Positions 27,018 to 35,860 of a DNA stretch of 64,000 bases are shown in pieces. Location: NCBI GenBank assembly GCA_016926875.1, contig JAFGNU010000010.1:1-64000 (forward strand), read 5' to 3'. A model generated the notes under the pieces. The model was not told the DNA's origin. It was given only the letters and a program-made list of their open reading frames with translations, and ran no database searches. Positions within the stretch are counted from its first letter, which is position 1, and each line of letters begins with the position of its first letter. The DNA comes from Anaerolineae bacterium. Lineage in GTDB: Bacteria > Chloroflexota > Anaerolineae > Aggregatilineales > Aggregatilineaceae. The position numbers were made by a program, and so were the translations under genes.

Positions 27018-28949
27018 ATGAAGCGGTTATCGCCTGCCGGACGGCGCGCCCTGTGGCTGTCGGCGCTGCTGCTGCTGCTGGTAACGGTCGAACTGGCGGT
27101 AAGCTGGCCGGATCGCAGCCTGTGGTATGACGAGACGGTCAACGCCTATTTCTCCGAGCGCAGTTGGCCGGACATCTGGGAGTGGTGCACCGAGATCGAT
27201 AACCAGGTGCCGCTGCATTTTGTCCTGCTCAAGTTGTGGGGGGGCGCTGCCGGGACCGGCGAGTTTTCGCTGCGGGCGTTTTCGGCGGGATGTGCGATCT
27301 TGAGCGTTGCCGGTGTGATCGCGTTAGGACGGCGGATCGGCGGGATGCCGCTGGCCGGGTGGCTGGCAGGGCTGGCCTACGCGCTTTGCCAGGGGTTTCT
27401 GTACGCGGCGTTTGAAGTGCGCACCTACGCCCTGACGCTGGCGCTGTTCGCCTGGGCGAGCGTGATCCTGTGGGAGTTGTGCGAGCGGTATGCCGATGAA
27501 CGGAAGCCGTTTTCCCGGCGTTACTGGTCCCTGCTGATCGCCTACTGGCTGTTCGCGTTGGGGCTGGTGTACGCGCATTACACCGGCTTCCTGGTGCTGG
27601 CCGCGCACGGGGCTTACGTCGGCGGGCGAGCGCTGGGTTCGCGCTCGCGGCGGCGGGCGCTGCTGCTGGTCCACATGGGGATCGGGGTGGCGGTGGGCTA
27701 TGTGCCCTGGTTGCTGGCACTGGCCGGTCGGGATATACGGGCGGGCACAGCCTACGCAGGCAGCATTGAGCCGGGCGATGCGCTGCAAATATACCTAGAC
27801 TTTTACGCGCACGGGCAGCACGTTGTGCCGGATGATGCGCCGCCGTATACGACGAGTTTGCTTGTGCTGGTCATCGCCGCGCTGCCGCTGTGGTGGCTGG
27901 CGCACCGCCGGGATCGCGCCGCCTGGGGGGCGGTGTACGCGGCGCTGCTGGCAGTTTTGCCGCTGGCGGGACTGGTGGTGATGGTATACGCGGTGCAGGG
28001 CAAGCTCTCCGGGCGGCACGGCTGGCCGCTGTGGTTGGGCGCGTCGCTGGTGATCGGGCTGGGGCTGGCGGCGCTGGCCCGGCTGCGCTGGGGACGCTGG
28101 CCGCTGTGGGTGGCGGCGCTGCTGGTGATCTGGATGCCCGCCACAACCGGGTACCAGCCGATCTACAACAGCTACCTGCGCGAAGCGTTTAACTATATCG
28201 ACGATCGCGCCGAACCGGGTGATACGCTGGTGCTGCGGGACGGCACACTGTTCACTGCTGCGGGCTATTATGACAGCGCCGTGCCCTACATCGGCTTACC
28301 GCCGGACAAGCTGACCGATGTCAACCGCTTCTTGTTTTTCTATGAAGCGCTGGACGGCCTCGAAGAGCTGATCGAGCAAAACGACGCGCGGCGCGTGTGG
28401 GTGATCGCCTGGCAGGGGCACATCATGGACCCGCAGGACCTGGTAGCCGGGGTGCTGGAATATATCGGGGAAGCGCAGCCCATCGAGCGCGCGTTTGGTG
28501 ATGTATTTGTATCGCTGTACAACCTGCATGACTCCCCGCGCGCGCTGTACGAGCGTGTCATGGCATTGGAACCGATCGCGCAGCCGGTGCCGGATGGCCC
28601 GGTTTATTACGGGGGCTACGTGCTGGACCAGGAGCCGGTGCCGCCCGGCGGCATCCTGCACCTGCATACATGGTGGCAGCGCGGCGACCCGGTCCTGCGG
28701 AATATGCGCGTCAGCATCCGGTTTTATGGCCCGGACGACACGTTGTATGCCCAGTATGACCAGCCGCCGGTAGCGTGGTCGTTTGGACAGGAACACTGGC
28801 AGCCCGGCACGCCGATCCTCAGCCGCCATATGTTGTGGGTGCCGCACGATGTGCCGCCCGGCCCGGTCGAGGTCCGGATGATCATCTATGACATGCAAGG
28901 GCTGTTTGAGCCGATCACGGTGTCGATTGCTACGGTTGAGGTTGGCTGA
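27018..28949 (+). CDS. GT39/PMT-like integral membrane glycosyltransferase
   Basis: 643 residues starting at ATG 27018, immediately after the previous stop. An N-terminal membrane helix is followed by the GT-C loop LWYDETVNAYFSERSWPDIW, then about nine helices including the FEVRTYALTLALFAWASVI region. The last 180 residues form an external domain with beta-rich VLDQEPVPPGGILHLHTWWQ. Its tight coupling to the upstream GT suggests that the two act on the same lipid-linked pathway. Donor and acceptor are unknown. A bidirectional terminator follows. Confidence 0.82.
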   Translation: MKRLSPAGRRALWLSALLLLLVTVELAVSWPDRSLWYDETVNAYFSERSWPDIWEWCTEIDNQVPLHFVLLKLWGGAAGTGEFSLRAFSAGCAILSVAGVIALGRRIGGMPLAGWLAGLAYALCQGFLYAAFEVRTYALTLALFAWASVILWELCERYADERKPFSRRYWSLLIAYWLFALGLVYAHYTGFLVLAAHGAYVGGRALGSRSRRRALLLVHMGIGVAVGYVPWLLALAGRDIRAGTAYAGSIEPGDALQIYLDFYAHGQHVVPDDAPPYTTSLLVLVIAALPLWWLAHRRDRAAWGAVYAALLAVLPLAGLVVMVYAVQGKLSGRHGWPLWLGASLVIGLGLAALARLRWGRWPLWVAALLVIWMPATTGYQPIYNSYLREAFNYIDDRAEPGDTLVLRDGTLFTAAGYYDSAVPYIGLPPDKLTDVNRFLFFYEALDGLEELIEQNDARRVWVIAWQGHIMDPQDLVAGVLEYIGEAQPIERAFGDVFVSLYNLHDSPRALYERVMALEPIAQPVPDGPVYYGGYVLDQEPVPPGGILHLHTWWQRGDPVLRNMRVSIRFYGPDDTLYAQYDQPPVAWSFGQEHWQPGTPILSRHMLWVPHDVPPGPVEVRMIIYDMQGLFEPITVSIATVEVG

Positions 28950-28961
28950 CGGCACGCCTGA

Positions 28962-29015
28962 TAAAACAAACGGCCCGTATTCCCTTGCGAGAAACCGGGC
29001 CGTTTTGGTTTTACC
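28962..29015. terminator. Bidirectional terminator between convergent genes
   Basis: AAACGGCCCG (28968-28977) pairs with CGGGCCGTTT (28996-29005). The plus-strand tail is TTTTGGTTTT, and on the minus strand the hairpin is followed by TTTGTTTTAT, so it can serve both the GT39 operon and the DUF3068 gene. Confidence 0.85.
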
Positions 29016-29026
29016 CGGCGGTGCTG

Positions 29027-30103
29027 CTACTCAGCAGGGGCCTGTGGGGGCTGTGACGTTTTGCGCAGGGCCAGGACTGCGCCAATGATGACCAGGATCA
29101 AGCCCAGCCCAATGCCGATCAGCGGCAGGAATGTGCCAAACAGATCGAGCTGGTTTTTGGCATCGACGGCGTCTTGCTTGGCATCCTCAACGGAGTCTTC
29201 GATACCCTGGTAAGTCAGATCGGAAACGGCAATCCGCAGCAGGGCGCGCTGTTCCTCGTCCATAGCGGCCAGCAGAGGCGCGGCTTCCAGCACCTCGTCC
29301 GCCAGCCCGACTTTGCGCAGTTCGTGCTTTTTGGTGTCGATCAGCACGCCGGTAACTGGCTCAACCCAGTACCAGCCCTCGTATTCGTAGTAGTACGCCA
29401 ACGGGATAGTATCTTCGGGCCATTCTTCCAGCAGGCCGGGCAGTTGAGATTTAACCACCGGGCTGATGTCTGCCGATTCGATCAAGGCAGCGAGCTGCTC
29501 TTTGGGTAGTGCCGGGGGCAGGCCCATCGCAGCGGCAGCGGCGGGATCGATCGGCGCAGGCGGTTGGCTGGCAGTGAACAGGTAGGTGTCAATATCGGCG
29601 ATTTTCTCTTCTTTATCAAACGCAAGCGCGACGGTGGCGCGATAGTCGTCGCTCCAGCCTGTGTACTCTTTCTTCTCGGTGCCAATCGGCCAGCCCAGCA
29701 CCAATCCCTCGCGCACCCAGAACCCTTCTTTTTCCGCCCAGCTATCGGGGTAGTCGTCGGCAAATTCCATCGTCTTGCGGTCGATGGCGTAGCGCTTGGT
29801 GATGACTTGCAGCGGGTTGCCGTCCTTGTCGCTCAGCGTTTGCTGTTCCAGCACCAGCGCCACATCACCATCCACTTCTTCTGTTTCAAAATGGCGTTCA
29901 AGGTCTACTTCCAGGTCCGTCATGAATTCAAATGTGCTGGGATTGAGCAGCACCGGCATGGTGCCCTCGTACCGGCGGGTGGTGTCGACGTCGTCGGGGA
30001 ACTGCTTCATGCCGGGCACGAACACAAACATCAAGATTGCCCCAGCCAGCACGAGCACAATCCCCAAAACAAGTAAAACAATGCCTATTGACCTGCGGCT
30101 CAT
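29027..30103 (-). CDS. DUF3068 / PorA-family-like membrane protein
   Basis: 358 residues with an N-terminal transmembrane helix (IVLLVLGIVLVLAGAILMFVF), a large extracytoplasmic region and a C-terminal helix (LPLIGIGLGLILVIIGAVLAL). The external part has the DUF3068 layout: early threonine-rich R-Y-E-G-T, repeated strands, KEYTGWSDDYRATVALAF, and GWYWVEPVTGVLIDTKKHE. DUF3068 is known mainly from Actinobacteria. AAAGGAGG precedes ATG 30103. Function is unknown; an envelope role is likely. Confidence 0.72.
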   Translation of the reverse strand: MSRRSIGIVLLVLGIVLVLAGAILMFVFVPGMKQFPDDVDTTRRYEGTMPVLLNPSTFEFMTDLEVDLERHFETEEVDGDVALVLEQQTLSDKDGNPLQVITKRYAIDRKTMEFADDYPDSWAEKEGFWVREGLVLGWPIGTEKKEYTGWSDDYRATVALAFDKEEKIADIDTYLFTASQPPAPIDPAAAAAMGLPPALPKEQLAALIESADISPVVKSQLPGLLEEWPEDTIPLAYYYEYEGWYWVEPVTGVLIDTKKHELRKVGLADEVLEAAPLLAAMDEEQRALLRIAVSDLTYQGIEDSVEDAKQDAVDAKNQLDLFGTFLPLIGIGLGLILVIIGAVLALRKTSQPPQAPAE

Positions 30104-30155
30104 GTTCTTTCCTCCTTTGGTTGGACAAAAATAAATACATGTGTGACAAATGGCT

Positions 30156-30172
30156 GTTAGCCGCTAACTATA
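30156..30172. promoter_or_regulatory. 13-bp palindrome next to a -10-like box, upstream of the DUF3068 gene
   Basis: GTTAGC-C-GCTAAC (30156-30168) is a perfect palindrome. On the minus strand it lies just downstream of TATAGT (30167-30172), a possible -10. An operator is possible; no good -35 was found. Confidence 0.3.
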
Positions 30173-30249
30173 CCCGCAACGCGTCAAATTGAGTAGACAA
30201 GCGTATGTGATCAGCCGGATGTCTACTCATATACAACACCGCTGAATGC

Positions 30250-30285
30250 AAAAGGCCCCGATATTGGATCATCGGGGCCTGTTTT
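30250..30285 (-). terminator. Terminator of the GT2 gene
   Basis: AGGCCCCGAT (30253-30262) pairs perfectly with ATCGGGGCCT (30271-30280). On the minus strand it is followed by TTTTGC, about 25 bases after the GT2 stop. Confidence 0.82.
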
Positions 30286-30305
30286 CAGGGTAAAACATCT
30301 TGGGA

Positions 30306-31760
30306 TCAGCGTTTGGAAAGCTGCCATGTTTGCCACAGGCTCCACAGCGACAGCAGCCCAAATGCCAGCACATATACCACCATGTAGATCATCATGGCCG
30401 GAAATTCGAGCATCGCAATCACCAGCCCGATCACGGCATACACACCCAGCGCCAGCTCGCCAATGGTGGTCCAATCCGGGCGGATCGCGTAGCGCTTGCT
30501 GGCGAGCGCATCGCTGCGCTGTACCACGCGGAACTTGGGCGTGCGCTTGAATACATTACCGCCGCTGCCGGTCAGCGCTTCGAAGACGGCACGCGAGTTG
30601 CTAAGCATCATGCCGGTGCCGATCAAGATCAGCACCGGGAAATACAGCAGCCGCCTATACCAGTCTTTATACAGCGCGATCTGGCCCATTGCCATGAAGA
30701 TCGGCGGCGCCAGCCCGGCGATGCCCAGCGGTCCCAGCGGCAGTTTTAGCAGCATATCGGTCAGCAGGATAGGCGGTGTCAGCAGGAACAACAGCAGCAC
30801 AAATGGCTGAATCGCGTACTGGCCCAGATGGGTCACGCCCAACGCTTTTTGCAGCGGATTCAGGTCAGATTTTAGCAGCGGTACCAGGTGTTTTTTAAAG
30901 CACTGGGTCGATCCCTTGGCCCAGCGCGCCTGTTGCACTTTGTAGGCGGTAAGCTGGGGCGGGACTTCGCCCGGCACGGCCACATCCACCACGTAGCGAA
31001 AGCGCCAGCCCTTCAAAAACGCGCGGTAGCTCAGGTCCAGGTCTTCGGTCAGCGTGTCTGCTGACCAGCCGCCCGCCTCGTCAATCGTCCGCCGCCGCCA
31101 GATGCCGCCCGTGCCGTTCATGGACATCGGCAGGCTGCCCCGGCTGCGCGCGACCTGTTCGATGGCAAAATGCTGGTCCATCGCCAGCGCCTGCGCACGG
31201 GTCAGCAGGTTATAGTCCACGTTGAGATGCGCCCAGCGCGTTTGTACCAGCGCCACGTTCGGATCGGCGTTAAAGTGCGGCATCACCCGGCGCAAAAAGT
31301 CCGGCGCAGGCACAAAGTCCGCGTCAAAAATGCCCACGCAGTCGGTATCGGACAGCGTTAACCCGTAGGCCATCGCACCTGCTTTGTAGCCAACCCGGTT
31401 GGGGCGGCGGATAAGGTCGATGTGCAGTCCTTTCGCCTGCCATTCCTCAGCTTTTTGGCGCAGCAGGTCGGTGGTTTCGTCGGTGGAATCGTCAAGCACC
31501 TGGATGTAAAGCTTGTCGCGCGGGTAGTCCAGGTTGCCCATCGCGTCGATCAGGCGGTCTACCACGTGCTGTTCGTTGTAGATCGGCAGTTGCAAGGTAA
31601 CAGACAGCAGGTCGTCGTCGGATATGTCCGGCGCAATCGGCGGTTGCCTGCGTTTGAGCAGGTAGATTGCCATCAGGATGAAAAAACTGGCCGAGTAAAT
31701 AGCGATAACCGTGGTGGCGAGCATATAGCCCAGCCCTAACAGGGTTGTGATCAAGGTCAA
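30306..31760 (-). CDS. Processive GT2 glycosyltransferase (cellulose/mannan synthase-like)
   Basis: 484 residues with an N-terminal transmembrane helix, a cytosolic GT-A domain and three or four C-terminal helices. The D,D,D,QxxRW signature is complete: LDDSTDETTD, IFDADFVPA, TEDLDLSYRA and QQARWAKGS. The layout and length fit CslA/beta-mannan-type or glycolipid GT2 enzymes that extrude or build polysaccharide. The likely start is TTG 31760 with CAGGAG upstream. It lies 58 bases downstream of the cyclase pair on the same strand and may share their transcript, although a hairpin sits between them. Confidence 0.9.
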   Translation of the reverse strand: MTLITTLLGLGYMLATTVIAIYSASFFILMAIYLLKRRQPPIAPDISDDDLLSVTLQLPIYNEQHVVDRLIDAMGNLDYPRDKLYIQVLDDSTDETTDLLRQKAEEWQAKGLHIDLIRRPNRVGYKAGAMAYGLTLSDTDCVGIFDADFVPAPDFLRRVMPHFNADPNVALVQTRWAHLNVDYNLLTRAQALAMDQHFAIEQVARSRGSLPMSMNGTGGIWRRRTIDEAGGWSADTLTEDLDLSYRAFLKGWRFRYVVDVAVPGEVPPQLTAYKVQQARWAKGSTQCFKKHLVPLLKSDLNPLQKALGVTHLGQYAIQPFVLLLFLLTPPILLTDMLLKLPLGPLGIAGLAPPIFMAMGQIALYKDWYRRLLYFPVLILIGTGMMLSNSRAVFEALTGSGGNVFKRTPKFRVVQRSDALASKRYAIRPDWTTIGELALGVYAVIGLVIAMLEFPAMMIYMVVYVLAFGLLSLWSLWQTWQLSKR

Positions 31761-31797
31761 CGGTTAACTGACTCCTGTCTGTTTGCGGTCAATGGAT

Positions 31798-31827
31798 CGG
31801 GACTACCAACAGTACGCGCTAGTCCCG
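31798..31827 (-). terminator. Hairpin overlapping the stop codon of cyclase A
   Basis: CGGGACTA (31798-31805) pairs with TAGTCCCG (31820-31827). There is no T-run on the minus strand, so it may attenuate rather than fully terminate read-through into the GT2 gene. Confidence 0.45.
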
Positions 31828-33570
31828 GCGCTTTTGAACGCCGGTTACCAGGTACATCACCTGGAAATCTGTGTAGCCTTTGACTTTGCGCGGTTCCAGT
31901 GCTTCAACCGTGACCAGATCGCGCACCCGCTCGTAGGTATGCTCGCTGATGATGATCTCTCCGGCCAGCGCGTTTTCTTGCAGCAGCTTGGCGAAGTTGA
32001 ACGGTGCCCCGATGGCCGTAAATTCGCGGCGGCTGGGGCTGCCGACGTTGCCCAGCATGGCATAGCCCGTGTCCACACCGATTCCATAAAACAGACGGTG
32101 CTCCGGTGCGAGCACCTCGTGCAGTGCGAGCACATCGTATGCCATCGACAGCGCGGCACGCACCGCGCGGACGGCGTGATCGCGCTGGGGATTCAACTGG
32201 GTATTGAACAGGCCAACCACGGCATCGCCCATATACTTATCAACGATCCCATCATAAAGCTGGATCGCGTCCGTGCTGACGGACAAGAAACGGTTGATAA
32301 TCTCCAGCAGTTGCTCCGGCGGGAGCTGCTCGCTGAAGGTGGTGAACCCGCGCACATCTGCGAATACAATCGAGATCTCCCGTTCGTCCCCGCTGAGACC
32401 CAGCCCGTCAATGCTCTGGATATTTCGGACCAGGCTCGGCGGCAGGTAGGTCCGCACGGTGTTCAGGGTGGCATCGCGTTTTTTGATCTCGGTCAGGTCA
32501 TCAACAACCAGCACCATGCCGTACGTGATGTTGTTCGCATCCTTGAGCGGCGCCATTTTCAGGTTCAGGTGAACTGCGCCGCGTCCTGGCAGCACCGATT
32601 CGGCTTCAACCACCTGCTGGCGGTCTTCTTCACGGACGGAAGCCATCAGTTCGTCAAAGCCTTGAAACACCGCTGGCAGCACCGATTGCAGCGGGCGGCC
32701 AATGGCGTCTTGATAGGACACGCCGAGGATGTGTTCGGCAGCCTGGTTGTAAGTCACGATCATGTTATCCGCATCGGCTGTGATCACCCCGCTGGCGATG
32801 GATGCAAAGACGTTGTCCATCAGCTCTTTCATTTCGGTGATCTCTGCCAGCGTTTGCCGCACATGTTCGAACAGGTACGCGTTCTCGATTGCAATCGCCG
32901 CCTGGTTGGCGAACGCCATCAGCAGCGATAATTCTTTGTCGCCAAACAGGTCAGGCTGCTGCCGGTTGTCAACGTACAGCACGCCCGTAACACTCTCCTT
33001 GTAGATCAGCGGTACACATAGCACCGAGCGGGGCGCGTGCATGACGATGCTGGCCTCCGCGCTGTAGCGTGGATCGAGCACGGCGTTTCCGGCGACGACC
33101 GGCTCGCCTGTTTGTGCCACTTCGCTCACAATCGTCTGGCTGACCGTGAACTTGTCTTCTTCGATCGTTTCGCGGTGGCAGTCGCGCGCAGCACGAAAGC
33201 GCATGTCGTCCGTGTGGGGATCGCGCAGCACGATGTAGCCGCGCTCAGCGCCGATCAGGGCGATTGCGGTGTCCATTACCTCGTGAAGCACCTGGTCAAC
33301 TTCCAGCGACGAGTTAAGCAGTTGAATCGTGTTGGCCAGCGCCCGGAGTTGCTCCAGTTCGGTTGCTTCATCGAACATATGGCGTGCCAGGCTGCCCAGA
33401 TCAGAGCGCACATAGTAACACTGCTCCAGCGCGTCGGTTGGCAGGTTCATACCCCGCTGCTGCAAAATATCATTTTGGGCGCGCAGCATACCTTCCAGGT
33501 CGCTGAGCTGCTGGCTCAGCCGGAGTATTTCTTCTTGCGCTGCGTTAGGAACATGGGTGGATTTTAGCAT
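31819..33570 (-). CDS. GAF-PAS-class III nucleotide cyclase homologue, metal-binding half (cyclase A)
   Basis: 583 residues, cytosolic. N-terminal coiled coil (1-85), GAF domain (about 90-235, with SVLCVPLIYKESVTGVLYVD), PAS domain (about 245-370), linker, then class III cyclase domain (about 390-575). Both metal aspartates are present, Asp405 in FADVRGFT and Asp449 in KYMGDAVVG, as are purine-site Lys445 and Thr518. The transition-state Asn525 is kept, but the catalytic Arg is Leu529 (FNFAKLLQ), and the preceding GD motif is GA. A homodimer would therefore lack the arginine. The neighbour at 33600-35360 has the opposite defects. Gap to that gene is 29 bases. Confidence 0.9.
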   Translation of the reverse strand: MLKSTHVPNAAQEEILRLSQQLSDLEGMLRAQNDILQQRGMNLPTDALEQCYYVRSDLGSLARHMFDEATELEQLRALANTIQLLNSSLEVDQVLHEVMDTAIALIGAERGYIVLRDPHTDDMRFRAARDCHRETIEEDKFTVSQTIVSEVAQTGEPVVAGNAVLDPRYSAEASIVMHAPRSVLCVPLIYKESVTGVLYVDNRQQPDLFGDKELSLLMAFANQAAIAIENAYLFEHVRQTLAEITEMKELMDNVFASIASGVITADADNMIVTYNQAAEHILGVSYQDAIGRPLQSVLPAVFQGFDELMASVREEDRQQVVEAESVLPGRGAVHLNLKMAPLKDANNITYGMVLVVDDLTEIKKRDATLNTVRTYLPPSLVRNIQSIDGLGLSGDEREISIVFADVRGFTTFSEQLPPEQLLEIINRFLSVSTDAIQLYDGIVDKYMGDAVVGLFNTQLNPQRDHAVRAVRAALSMAYDVLALHEVLAPEHRLFYGIGVDTGYAMLGNVGSPSRREFTAIGAPFNFAKLLQENALAGEIIISEHTYERVRDLVTVEALEPRKVKGYTDFQVMYLVTGVQKRRD

Positions 33571-33599
33571 GATACTATCCGTTGGCTGGGTCGAGCCTG

Positions 33600-35360
33600 T
33601 CAGCGGTGACAGGGCAAGATTTCATAAATCTTGGCTGCTTGTCGGCGCCCTTTCACCTGGATGCTGGGGCGTTCAACCACCTGGATGCTGGTGGATAGAG
33701 CGCTGAGCTGCTGGTGGCAGTGGCGATATGTCTCATCGCTGATGATCATGTGTCCGTACTGGGCATTTTCTTGCAGCCGCTTGGCAAGATTGACCGTATC
33801 GCCAATAGCGGTAAACTCACGACGCTTGGTGCTGCCGACGTTGCCTAATGTCGCCACACCGGTATGGATGCCGATGCGATAGTAGGGAATCGGTTCTTCG
33901 CCAATATGCTCGGCCAGCGCTATGTAATCATCTGCCATTTTTAACGCAGCCTGAACTGCCCACCAGGCATGATCGTCGCTGGGATTCAACTGGGTATTAA
34001 ACAGGCCCATGATCTCGTTGCCCATGAACTTGTCGATCACGCCTGTCTGGAGGTGGATTGCCTCGGCGCCCACGCTCAGATACAGGTTCAACAACTCCAT
34101 CAGGTCATGAGGTGCCAGGTCAACCGGGAATGTTTCAAACGGGCGCGTTTCCACGAACATGACGGTAACCACGCGGCGCTCACCTCCCAGCCCCAACCCG
34201 TCGATGCTCTCGATATTGTCGAGCATGGCAGGGGGCAGGTAGCGGCGCACTACATCCAGCGTGGCATCGCGCTTTTTGATCTCGGTCAGGTCGTCCACCA
34301 CAATCGCCACACCCTCGGTGATGTCTTCGGCGTTTTTCAGCGGGGTGAGCTTCAGGTTCAGGTTGACCGCGCCCCGTCTGGGCAGTTCGGTGTCGATCTC
34401 GATCAGTTCCTGGTAGCTGTGCTGATAGATGACGTCGATCAGGTTTTCCACATAGGCGTATATGATCGGCAGCGCCTGGGCCAGAGAATTACCGATAGCT
34501 GTGCTGAATGGCACAATTAAGATTTGCTCAGCCGCAACATTATATGTCGTCACTCTCTCGTCCGCATCGGTTGTGATCACGCCGCTGGTGATCGATGCAA
34601 AGACGTTATCCATCAACTCTTTCATCTCGGTGATCTCGGCCAGCGCGGTTTGCACGCCCTGAAACAGGCGCGCGTTTTCAATCGCCACCGCTGCCTGGTT
34701 GGCGAACGCGACCAGCAACGACAGCTCTTTTTCGCCGAATAAGCCATCTTTGATGCGGTTGTCGGCGTATACCACGCCTGTGATCTCGTCTTTCACGATC
34801 AGCGGCACGCACAAAATGGAACGCAGCGCGTAGATCAGCACGCTCTCCTGTGCGCTGAAACGGGGGTCTGACTGGGCGTTCGTGGTCACGACCGGGTGGC
34901 CGGTTTGGGCGACCTCGTCCACAATCGTCCGGCTGACGATAAAACTGCCCTCATCGACTGATTTACGATCCAGGTTGCGAGCGATGCGAAATTCCATCTG
35001 GCCGGTGCGCTTGTTGCGCAGCATGATGTAACCACGCTCGGCGCCGGTCAGCGCGATGACCGTGTCCATTACCTCGTTAAGCACTTGGTCTGCGTCCAGG
35101 GAGGAGTTGATCAACGCGGTTGTTTCTGCCAGCGCCCGAAGCTGCTCTAGCTCGATGTTGGCATCGATAAGCTGTTGTGTCAGTTTTTCCAGGCCTGTCT
35201 GGACAGCCTTGAACCCATTCAGTGTGCCAGGCGGCAGTCCCATACCTTGCTGGCGCAGAAAGGTGCGTTGTGCCCGCAAAGTGTCGATTAGCTTGTTAAC
35301 CGTATCGCCCAGGCGTCTGGCTTCTTCCTGGGCAGAGTAGTGTTGTATCGGGCTTGCCAT
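33600..35360 (-). CDS. GAF-PAS-class III nucleotide cyclase homologue, transition-state half (cyclase B)
   Basis: 586 residues, paralogous over its whole length to the next gene. Coiled coil, GAF domain (with SILCVPLIVKDEITGVVYAD), PAS domain and cyclase domain. The metal aspartates are replaced: Glu404 in FVETRPFE and Asn448 in KFMGNEIMG. Lys444, Thr517, Asn524 and Arg528 (GDTVNLAKRLQ) are intact. Alone it should be inactive or very weak. ATG 35360 is chosen over 35429 because GGAG lies nine bases upstream and the promoter at 35406-35433 would start transcription near 35400. It is first in the operon. Confidence 0.9.
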   Translation of the reverse strand: MASPIQHYSAQEEARRLGDTVNKLIDTLRAQRTFLRQQGMGLPPGTLNGFKAVQTGLEKLTQQLIDANIELEQLRALAETTALINSSLDADQVLNEVMDTVIALTGAERGYIMLRNKRTGQMEFRIARNLDRKSVDEGSFIVSRTIVDEVAQTGHPVVTTNAQSDPRFSAQESVLIYALRSILCVPLIVKDEITGVVYADNRIKDGLFGEKELSLLVAFANQAAVAIENARLFQGVQTALAEITEMKELMDNVFASITSGVITTDADERVTTYNVAAEQILIVPFSTAIGNSLAQALPIIYAYVENLIDVIYQHSYQELIEIDTELPRRGAVNLNLKLTPLKNAEDITEGVAIVVDDLTEIKKRDATLDVVRRYLPPAMLDNIESIDGLGLGGERRVVTVMFVETRPFETFPVDLAPHDLMELLNLYLSVGAEAIHLQTGVIDKFMGNEIMGLFNTQLNPSDDHAWWAVQAALKMADDYIALAEHIGEEPIPYYRIGIHTGVATLGNVGSTKRREFTAIGDTVNLAKRLQENAQYGHMIISDETYRHCHQQLSALSTSIQVVERPSIQVKGRRQAAKIYEILPCHR

Positions 35361-35405
35361 GCGTTCGGACTCCAGTTCTATCCGGTCACTGCGTGCCGCA
35401 TGATC

Positions 35406-35433
35406 ATTATACCCGGATGAAGGGGGCAAGCAA
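35406..35433 (-). promoter_or_regulatory. Sigma-70 promoter of the cyclase operon
   Basis: On the minus strand TTGCTT (35428-35433), a 16-base spacer and perfect TATAAT (35406-35411). It gives a leader of about 40 bases before ATG 35360. Confidence 0.72.
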
Positions 35434-35479
35434 TACCATTATAGACTGCCCAGACCTGCTCCATAAAATCTCCGCAGGG

Positions 35480-35815
35480 GACTCCCCGCATTATAGCGGG
35501 GATGGGGAATGCGGGGGCGCGCCAGCGCCCAACGGTGCCGCCTTGGGCGTTATACTATCTCCCAATGCGGTCTAATGGCCCTGGTGATAGCAGGATCACA
35601 GCCTCAACACCCTGCCGGACGCGGCTCTTTACCAACTTCAGCTAGGCGGCTGTCAGCGGGAGGCGCTGGCGTAAAATCTGAACCGTACCAAGGAGAGACC
35701 CTTGTTGTTCAGGCCCGGACGGGGCTTTCAGGCGCTAACGTGGCCCGGTGGGGCGTGCGTTGCCTGAGAAGCTTCCCGCTTTTGCGGGGAGAGTCGTCAC
35801 TAGAAAATGATAAGA
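35480..35815 (+). mobile_element. Possible IS200/IS605-type remnant
   Basis: Two short palindromes bound a 330-base stretch: TCCCCGC/GCGGGGA (35483-35502) and CTTCCCGC/GCGGGGAG (35772-35791), the latter in a context (AGAAGC...AGTCGTCAC) that resembles the right end of tnpB-type elements. The open frame 35509-35859 between them is Gly/Arg/Ser-rich, has no recognisable catalytic motif, and could be a decayed C-terminal tail of TnpB. No transposase domain is left. The call rests on end resemblance only. Confidence 0.35.
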
Positions 35816-35860
35816 GTGCCGGGAATCAGGGTCAGCCGCTAGTCCTAAATGAATTTTAGT

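Noticed and set aside
35361-35429. Upstream start of cyclase B at 35429
   Set aside because: It overlaps the predicted -10/-35 region; the paralogue length and GGAG spacing support ATG 35360.
35509-35859. 116-aa plus-strand ORF in the intergenic region as a real gene
   Set aside because: Composition is Gly/Arg/Ser-rich, start lacks a ribosome-binding site and it overlaps both suspected IS-end hairpins; treated as possible tnpB relic instead.
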